The notes under the pieces: model-generated | The model's database searches: none | What the model was told of the DNA's origin: nothing | What the model saw: the letters and a program-made list of their open reading frames with translations, nothing else | NCBI GenBank assembly: GCA_035289745.1 | Contig: DATDWF010000001.1 | Span: 1-10,872 of the forward strand | Direction: 5' to 3' | Length of the DNA: 10,872 nt | DNA from: JAUYQE01 sp035289745 | GTDB taxonomy: Archaea; Nanobdellota; Nanobdellia; Woesearchaeales; GW2011-AR9 | Translations under genes and position numbers: made by a program | Shown here: piece by piece, positions 7,556-10,872 of the stretch | How the letters are laid out: each line of letters opens with the position of its first letter | How positions within the stretch are numbered: the stretch's first letter is position 1

Positions 7556-8359
7556 CTATCGTACCAGCATAGAAATCTCCCGGACATAGCCGAGTACCTG
7601 CGTTATAAACGCCTGTTTGCCAAACTTTTTTTGCAGTCTCTTTTCTTCATCCCACAAGAGCAGTGCTTTCTCAAAATCATTGTTCACAAAGTAGGAGAAA
7701 GCTTTCCGATAATAGTCTGCCACTTCTTTTGGGATTTTTCCCTGCTCGGTAAGACGAATAATGCGATCCACCTTTTCTGCGACCATGCGGTAATCCAAAG
7801 CCCGGATAAGGGGCATTTCATTTTCTTTGGTGAACTTCCCTTCGGTCAAAAAGCGGCGGATCTGCATGACCAGCAGATAATAGAATTTCTTGGCGGTCGC
7901 GGCAATCTCTTGGCTATAGCCCTCAGCCATGAGGTTCAGCGATAAATAAAACATCCGATTCAGGCATTCATCGACCGTCAATTCATTGATGCGGAAACAT
8001 TTTACGACAATATGTTCTTTCGTATCTTCAATCACTTGCACGTCCATGAAATGCGTAAGGAATTCATGAACGTCTTTTCGCTCTGCTGCCGGGATGGTTC
8101 CTTTGATGGTAATCTTCTCATTGCCCCGAAAATATTCCCGGAAAAAGCGGCGCTTGACGTACGGATCAAAAGCAATAACTGCCTCTTTTTTCTCGGGCGC
8201 ATGCACGAACTCGGGCGCAATAAGTAAATGCCCTTGTTCTGAAACCACCAGTTTGAGTTTTGCCCCTTTTTTCAACTTGAGCCCGTCCGCCCAGGGCTTG
8301 GGGAGGCTAATGAGGAGTGAGTGTCCGATCTCCTGTATTTTCCGTTCGACAACTTGCAT
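7556..8359 (-). CDS. AbrB/SpoVT-domain PhoU-like regulator
   Basis: 267 residues, cytosolic. Residues 1-48 form an AbrB/SpoVT swapped-hairpin DNA-binding domain (RKIQEIGHSLLISLPKPWA...LKLKKGAKLKLVV...LLIAPE). Residues 60-125 are the alpha/beta segment found between AbrB and PhoU in archaeal members (ITIKG...ERKDVHEFLTHF...VQVIEDTKEHIVVKCF). Residues 125-265 are helical and PhoU-like: ELTVDECLNRMFYLSLNLM, FYYLLVMQIRRFL and LDYRMVAEKVDRIIRL. Family members are annotated as phosphate uptake regulators, but many archaeal ones have no phosphate genes nearby, and none are seen here. The length is somewhat below the 300-340 residues I expect for the family. The usual acidic metal motifs of PhoU are not obvious. 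It is transcribed divergently from the gene at 8483 and may regulate the shared region; that is inference. Confidence 0.82.
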   Translation of the reverse strand: MQVVERKIQEIGHSLLISLPKPWADGLKLKKGAKLKLVVSEQGHLLIAPEFVHAPEKKEAVIAFDPYVKRRFFREYFRGNEKITIKGTIPAAERKDVHEFLTHFMDVQVIEDTKEHIVVKCFRINELTVDECLNRMFYLSLNLMAEGYSQEIAATAKKFYYLLVMQIRRFLTEGKFTKENEMPLIRALDYRMVAEKVDRIIRLTEQGKIPKEVADYYRKAFSYFVNNDFEKALLLWDEEKRLQKKFGKQAFITQVLGYVREISMLVR

Positions 8360-8379
8360 GAGCTCTCGAAGATGACGCT

Positions 8380-8395
8380 ATTTTTAAATGTTTCT
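8380..8395 (-). promoter_or_regulatory. BRE/TATA promoter of the AbrB-PhoU gene, leaderless
   Basis: The minus strand reads AAGAAACATTTAAAAATA, giving a BRE-like AGAAAC and a TTTAAAAA TATA box about 25 bases before the ATG at 8359. The AGAAAC element is shared with the promoter of the other minus-strand gene. Confidence 0.6.
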
Positions 8396-8435
8396 TAGTT
8401 TAAAGTAGTTTATAGATTTATAGAAATAGTTTATA
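8396..8435 (+). promoter_or_regulatory. Phased TAGTTTA repeats, candidate operator
   Basis: TAGTTTAAA at 8396-8404, TAGTTTATA at 8406-8414 and TAGTTTATA at 8427-8435 start 10 and 21 bases apart, close to one and two helical turns. They occupy the space between the two divergent promoters, and the last copy contains the plus-strand TATA box. This layout fits cooperative binding of a repressor to one DNA face. AbrB-like proteins favour AT-rich sites, so the adjacent regulator is a candidate. The region is AT-rich, so chance is possible. Confidence 0.4.
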
Positions 8436-8436
8436 T
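8430..8436 (+). promoter_or_regulatory. TATA box for the plus-strand cluster from 8483
   Basis: TTTATAT lies about 50 bases before the ATG at 8483, predicting a start near 8459 and a leader of about 24 bases. That leader contains GAGAGG at 8465-8470, a weak purine-rich ribosome binding site 12 bases from the ATG. Unlike the other promoters here, this one would not be leaderless. Confidence 0.5.
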
Positions 8437-8482
8437 CATTGCTGGGAATAAATCAAGAATAAGAGAGAGGATCACAACACTA

Positions 8483-9106
8483 ATGAGCACAGAAAATTTG
8501 AAGAGGAGCGGGAATAATAGAGATTGGAGCGTCTATCTTGATGCTCCGCTGGAAGAAATTTTAGCGATAGACGTTGTCGACAAAGGGGAGCTCGAGAAAA
8601 AACTCCTGTTAGTATGTGATGCCACCATAGGCCTTTTAGAGAGAGGTTCTAATACTGAACGATTGGCTGCGGCGATTACTATCTGGGATTACCTGGAAAA
8701 AGGTGCTGGGAGAAATCTGCAAGAGCAATATCCCTTGCTCGCCGGAAAGATTTATGCCCATGCAGACTTATTGGGAGAAGTAAGCCGAAGAACGACGCCG
8801 CTCGGACTTGACGGATGGCTTCGTGATTATCCGGAAACCGGTGAAGTCATTAAACTATTTGGTGAACAACCAATAGAAAAAACGCAGTTGTGGGAAAAGT
8901 TATTTGAGATAAATCCCGAGAGAGATAGGAGTTATTGGGTTTTCTTTCTCGGCAGTGCCCGTCACCAAGATGTTATACGGCGGTTTGTACAAGATAAAGG
9001 TGATGGCGAAAAGTTCTATTATGAGATCTCACCATACCGGCGCAGCGATCTGCTTTCCCGAGTTTTTTGTCTTGATAAGAAATCATCGTCTGAGGGACAA
9101 TCATAG
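8483..9106 (+). CDS. Unrecognised soluble helical protein
   Basis: 207 residues, no signal peptide, TM helix or Cys cluster. I do not recognise the family. The sequence looks mostly helical, with amphipathic stretches (LEEILAIDVVDKGELEKK, LLLVCDATIGLLERG, TERLAAAITIWDYLEKGAG) and a polar Ser-rich C-terminus (KKSSSEGQS). A middle region contains LGLDGWLRDYPETGEVIKLFG, and a later one SYWVFFLGSARHQDVIRRFVQ. It starts the plus-strand cluster and is followed after 19 bases by the amidohydrolase, so the two are probably co-transcribed. It could be a partner or regulator of the downstream enzymes, but nothing in the sequence shows this. The ATG at 8483 is chosen because no earlier start exists after the TATA box. 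Confidence 0.75.
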   Translation: MSTENLKRSGNNRDWSVYLDAPLEEILAIDVVDKGELEKKLLLVCDATIGLLERGSNTERLAAAITIWDYLEKGAGRNLQEQYPLLAGKIYAHADLLGEVSRRTTPLGLDGWLRDYPETGEVIKLFGEQPIEKTQLWEKLFEINPERDRSYWVFFLGSARHQDVIRRFVQDKGDGEKFYYEISPYRRSDLLSRVFCLDKKSSSEGQS

Positions 9107-9125
9107 GTCCTTTTGGGTATTCCCC

Positions 9126-9902
9126 ATGAAAAAAATAGACATCCATTGCCACACCACGCCGAGGAAATTAGAGAATATGGCGGTTGCCTCCGCCTCTCTC
9201 GACGCTATCGCCGCAAAAATGCAGGAGCACGATATTGAAAAGACTGTCCTCCTAGCGAGCTATTTTCCGCACAAGCAGTCGGGCATCAGCAATTATCGCC
9301 TGCTTCATTGGATAAATGATCGATTGGATTGGAATGACGGTCATTCTCAATTCTGTATGTTTGGCAGCCTCGATTTTGAGCATTATTTTTATCAGGGCTA
9401 TAACGAATTAGAAGAGTTGGCTGGTCAGAATGCCTTACAGGGGATAAAAATCTATACGAGTTACCAGCATATCGATCTCGCGTCAGAGAAAATGGATCTG
9501 GTGGCCAGATTGGCCGCAAAGAAATATCTGCTTTTGATGTTCCATGTCGGTTCTCCTTACACAGCGCTGCGCACCCCCGAGCCGGCAAGCATCGCTAACA
9601 CCGTCACTCCCCGGGATGTGCAACAAGTAGCGCAACGCCATCCGGATGTTTCAGTGATTATTGCGCATATGGGAATGCCTTTCCTTGACGACCTCGTCGA
9701 AAGCGTGAAAGCGAATGATAATCTCTATGCGGACATGAGCGGTCTCATCGATTCCAAATATGACCGCCCAGAAATTCCGGGATCGATCGAAGCGATAAAA
9801 AGATTCGTCGGAGAGTGCGGCTCGAAGCGCTTGCTCTTTGGCTCTGATTTTCCAGTGCAGACGCACGAAGATGCCATTGCTTTTATCGAAAAGCAGGTTT
9901 AA
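9126..9902 (+). CDS. Amidohydrolase-family metal-dependent hydrolase, C-terminus frameshifted
   Basis: 258 residues as read. It is a TIM-barrel enzyme of the amidohydrolase-related family (the ACMSD/Amidohydro_2 type), acting on an unknown small molecule in the cytosol. The expected metal ligands are all present: H7 and H9 in IDIHCH, K108 in GIKIYTSY (possible bridging lysine), H140 in FHVGSP, H181 in IIAHMGMP and D241 in LLFGSDFP. The ATG at 9126 gives the canonical N-terminus directly before IDIHCH; an in-frame ATG at 8955 would lie inside the previous gene and add nothing family-like. The frame stops at 9900-9902 after IEKQV, but the -1 frame from 9899 reads LTAEQKADIYYNNAARLLPC and stops at 9959-9961. 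That is the family's usual last helix. One extra G near 9896 would restore it and make the stop overlap the coaC ATG. Confidence 0.88.
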   Translation: MKKIDIHCHTTPRKLENMAVASASLDAIAAKMQEHDIEKTVLLASYFPHKQSGISNYRLLHWINDRLDWNDGHSQFCMFGSLDFEHYFYQGYNELEELAGQNALQGIKIYTSYQHIDLASEKMDLVARLAAKKYLLLMFHVGSPYTALRTPEPASIANTVTPRDVQQVAQRHPDVSVIIAHMGMPFLDDLVESVKANDNLYADMSGLIDSKYDRPEIPGSIEAIKRFVGECGSKRLLFGSDFPVQTHEDAIAFIEKQV

Positions 9903-9961
9903 CCGCAGAGCAGAAAGCGGATATTTACTATAACAATGCAGCGAGGCTTTTACCATGCTGA
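9899..9961 (+). pseudogene. Out-of-frame C-terminal remnant of the amidohydrolase
   Basis: In the frame one base back from the amidohydrolase, codons encode L-T-A-E-Q-K-A-D-I-Y-Y-N-N-A-A-R-L-L and end at TGA 9959-9961. The 'Y.NNAARLL' ending is typical of amidohydrolase-family C-termini. The TGA overlaps the next gene's ATG (9955) in ATGCTGA, a normal coupled arrangement, which argues that this was the original end of the enzyme. Confidence 0.75.
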
Positions 9962-10518
9962 ATGACGACCTGCAGGTAGAACGGCTGGGAAATTCTCTCG
10001 ACGGCAAAACCATCGCTCTCTGCGTCAGTGGGGGCATTGCAGCGATAGAAACCCCCAAAATTGCCCGGCATCTCCGCCGCTATGGGGCAGACGTCAAAGC
10101 ATACGTTACGCCGACCGCCCTGCAATTCATCGGAGAAATGGCGTTAGAATGGGCTACGGGAAAGCCGGTCGTCAGCAACCTCAGCGGATTGGCGGAGCAC
10201 ATCTGTCTGGAAGATCTGGTCCTCGTAGCACCGGCGACGTACAATACTATCAATAGCATCTGCAACGGTATAGCCGATAGTGTCGTTACTACTCTGGTTG
10301 CGAGCGCTTTAGGAAAAAAAGTTCCCGTGCTGCTTGCGCCGACGATGCACCAATCTATGTATGACAACCCCATCTTGCAGGAGAATCTACACAAAGCACC
10401 GCACTATGGCATGACCTTCATCCCCCCGCGGCTGAGCGAGCACAAAGCCAAGATTCCTTCGGCAAAGATGCTTGTTAATGCCGTCTGTGAAGCGTTGGGG
10501 GTGCAGTATGAAGAGTAA
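9955..10518 (+). CDS. coaC: Phosphopantothenoylcysteine decarboxylase (CoaC)
   Basis: 187 residues, an FMN-dependent HFCD-family flavoprotein. It decarboxylates 4'-phosphopantothenoylcysteine to 4'-phosphopantetheine in CoA synthesis. Visible motifs: the N-terminal flavin-site strand and loop IALCVSGGIAAIETPKIAR (19-37), the active-site His in AEHICL (H82), PATYNT (93-98, the PASANT motif), GIADSVVTT, and PTMHQSMYDN (129-138, the PXMNXXM substrate motif, with His in place of Asn). The bacterial ACGD clamp cysteine is missing; the matching region reads LSEHKAKIPS, which I recall as similar to archaeal Dfp proteins. It is a stand-alone protein rather than fused to CoaB as in most Dfp. It starts inside the ancestral end of the amidohydrolase, with GCGAGG at 9941-9946 as a weak ribosome binding site, and is followed 50 bases later by coaB. 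Confidence 0.9.
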   Translation: MLNDDLQVERLGNSLDGKTIALCVSGGIAAIETPKIARHLRRYGADVKAYVTPTALQFIGEMALEWATGKPVVSNLSGLAEHICLEDLVLVAPATYNTINSICNGIADSVVTTLVASALGKKVPVLLAPTMHQSMYDNPILQENLHKAPHYGMTFIPPRLSEHKAKIPSAKMLVNAVCEALGVQYEE

Positions 10519-10555
10519 AACGCACTCAGCAGAAAAAATTTTTAGGTACGTCATC

Positions 10556-10561
10556 TGGAGG
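10556..10561 (+). promoter_or_regulatory. Strong ribosome binding site for coaB
   Basis: TGGAGG sits seven bases before the ATG at 10569. It fixes the start of the coaB fragment and shows that translation of coaB was independent of the 50-base gap after coaC. Confidence 0.65.
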
Positions 10562-10568
10562 CATAACC

Positions 10569-10769
10569 ATGTCACGGCCGCTTGAAGTTATTGTAACTAG
10601 CGGAGGGACAATTTCAAAAGTAGATGATGTCCGCCATATTGGTAATTTCAGCCGCGGCACGACGGGCGCGCTGATTGCCGAGGAATTTCTGAAAGCTGGA
10701 GCCACGGTTCATTATGTCTATGGGCGGGATGCTAAGGGGAAACCTAAAAATAAAGTCTTAAACTTTTGA
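10569..10769 (+). pseudogene. coaB: coaB 5' fragment interrupted by insertion sequence
   Basis: The intact part encodes the N-terminus of phosphopantothenate-cysteine ligase, which joins cysteine to phosphopantothenate just before the CoaC step. VIVTSGGT (nucleotide-site loop), DDVRHIGNFSRGTTGALIAEEF (with the conserved Asn of the N-x-S-x-G segment) and GATVHYVYGRDAK match the first quarter of the family. Homology ends at about residue 56 (10736). The next ten codons (GKPKNKVLNF) are not CoaB-like and run into a stop at 10767-10769, where around 200 residues or more are expected. From about 10737 the base composition drops to roughly a quarter G+C and the minus strand encodes a transposase end. 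The gene is therefore cut by an insertion, unless the join is an assembly artefact. The remaining part would lie beyond the window. Confidence 0.8.
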
Positions 10770-10872
10770 TAAAGTATAATTCCATCTTGGATTTATTTTA
10801 TGTTGTTTCATCTTAATTTCACTAAATTCTTTTTCTGAAATCTTCTTGCCTATTTCGTAGATATTCCTATCT
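10737..10872 (-). mobile_element. Insertion sequence end, ISAzo13-like, partial
   Basis: AT-rich DNA (about one quarter G+C against about half in the neighbouring genes) begins close to 10737, exactly where coaB homology stops. It contains the 3' end of a transposase gene on the minus strand, so the element lies antisense to coaB. The outer edge is probably within GGGGAAACCTAAAAAT (from 10737), which may be the terminal inverted repeat. The other end and any target duplication are outside the window. Confidence 0.65.
10758..10871 (-). CDS. Transposase C-terminus, probable ISAzo13 family, partial
   Basis: The 37 visible residues include DRNIYEIGKKISEKEF, an intervening HKINP and the ending PRWNYTLSKV. 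This matches, from memory, the end of ISAzo13-type DDE transposases ('D...Y..G.KIs..e...l.i..h.....WNYTI.P'). Stop is TAA at plus-strand 10760-10758. The rest of the protein, including the DDE residues, lies past the right edge. The frame is open to the edge, while the plus strand here has no sensible coding frame. The family call rests on a short piece; that it is a transposase is supported by the context. Confidence 0.65.
   Translation of the reverse strand, partial: DRNIYEIGKKISEKEFSEIKMKQHKINPRWNYTLSKV

Noticed and set aside
8955..9125. Upstream ATG extending the amidohydrolase by 57 residues
   Set aside because: It lies inside the preceding gene in another frame, and the family N-terminus (KKIDIHCH) begins right at the ATG at 9126.
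9894..9902. Programmed -1 frameshift at CAGGTTTAA
   Set aside because: No X-XXY-YYZ slippery heptamer and no downstream stem or pseudoknot seen; an indel is simpler.
10508..10585. 25-residue frame overlapping the end of coaC and start of coaB
   Set aside because: Too short, no ribosome binding site of its own, and overlaps the coaB start.
1..10872. tRNA, rRNA or CRISPR array
   Set aside because: No cloverleaf with a T-loop GTTCRA signature, no rRNA-like segments and no regularly spaced identical repeats were seen.

Overview
The window looks like chromosomal DNA of an archaeon, most likely a DPANN lineage close to Woesearchaeota/Pacearchaeota. Three things support this. Promoters are of the archaeal BRE/TATA type, and several TATA boxes lie about 26 bases before an ATG, which implies leaderless transcripts. 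There is an AbrB-PhoU regulator of the archaeal kind. Several secreted or membrane proteins have architectures typical of DPANN genomes: a TSP1-like Cys motif, a Ca-binding C..G.DDD.DG..D..D..C loop, N-glycosylation sequons and short cytosolic tails. The lineage is an inference from memory of families; no search was run.

Layout. (1) 2-5811, plus strand: an apparent operon of three cell-surface genes. These are the 3' part of a giant secreted Cys-rich protein carrying four diverged ~200-residue tandem repeats, a signal-anchored glycoprotein with two 'GWxLVSLPG...GxxYWV'-type repeats, and a type I membrane protein with a FYG beta domain, a sequon-rich linker, a TSP1-like Cys module, a second Cys-rich module, one TM helix and a short cytosolic helical motif. 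(2) 5882-6799, plus: a single-TM protein with its own TATA box. (3) 6871-7401 and 7556-8359, minus: a conserved unknown protein, probably DPANN-typical, and an AbrB-PhoU-like regulator, each with its own leaderless promoter. The 154-bp gap between them holds unexplained inverted repeats. (4) 8360-8482: a divergent AT-rich promoter region with helically phased TAGTTTA repeats. (5) 8483 to the end, plus: an unrecognised 207-residue protein, a TIM-barrel amidohydrolase, phosphopantothenoylcysteine decarboxylase (CoaC) and the start of phosphopantothenate-cysteine ligase (CoaB).

The right end is the most surprising part. The amidohydrolase reading frame stops about 20 codons early, yet its family-typical C-terminus follows intact in the -1 frame and ends in a TGA that overlaps the coaC ATG. 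This indicates a one-base frameshift or a sequencing error. The coaB frame is cut after about 56 residues by an abrupt switch to AT-rich DNA. The minus strand of that DNA encodes the C-terminus of what looks like an ISAzo13-type transposase, so coaB appears interrupted by an insertion sequence. Two lesions in adjacent genes of one CoA-linked cluster suggest decay in progress or strain variation.

No tRNA, rRNA or CRISPR array was seen.
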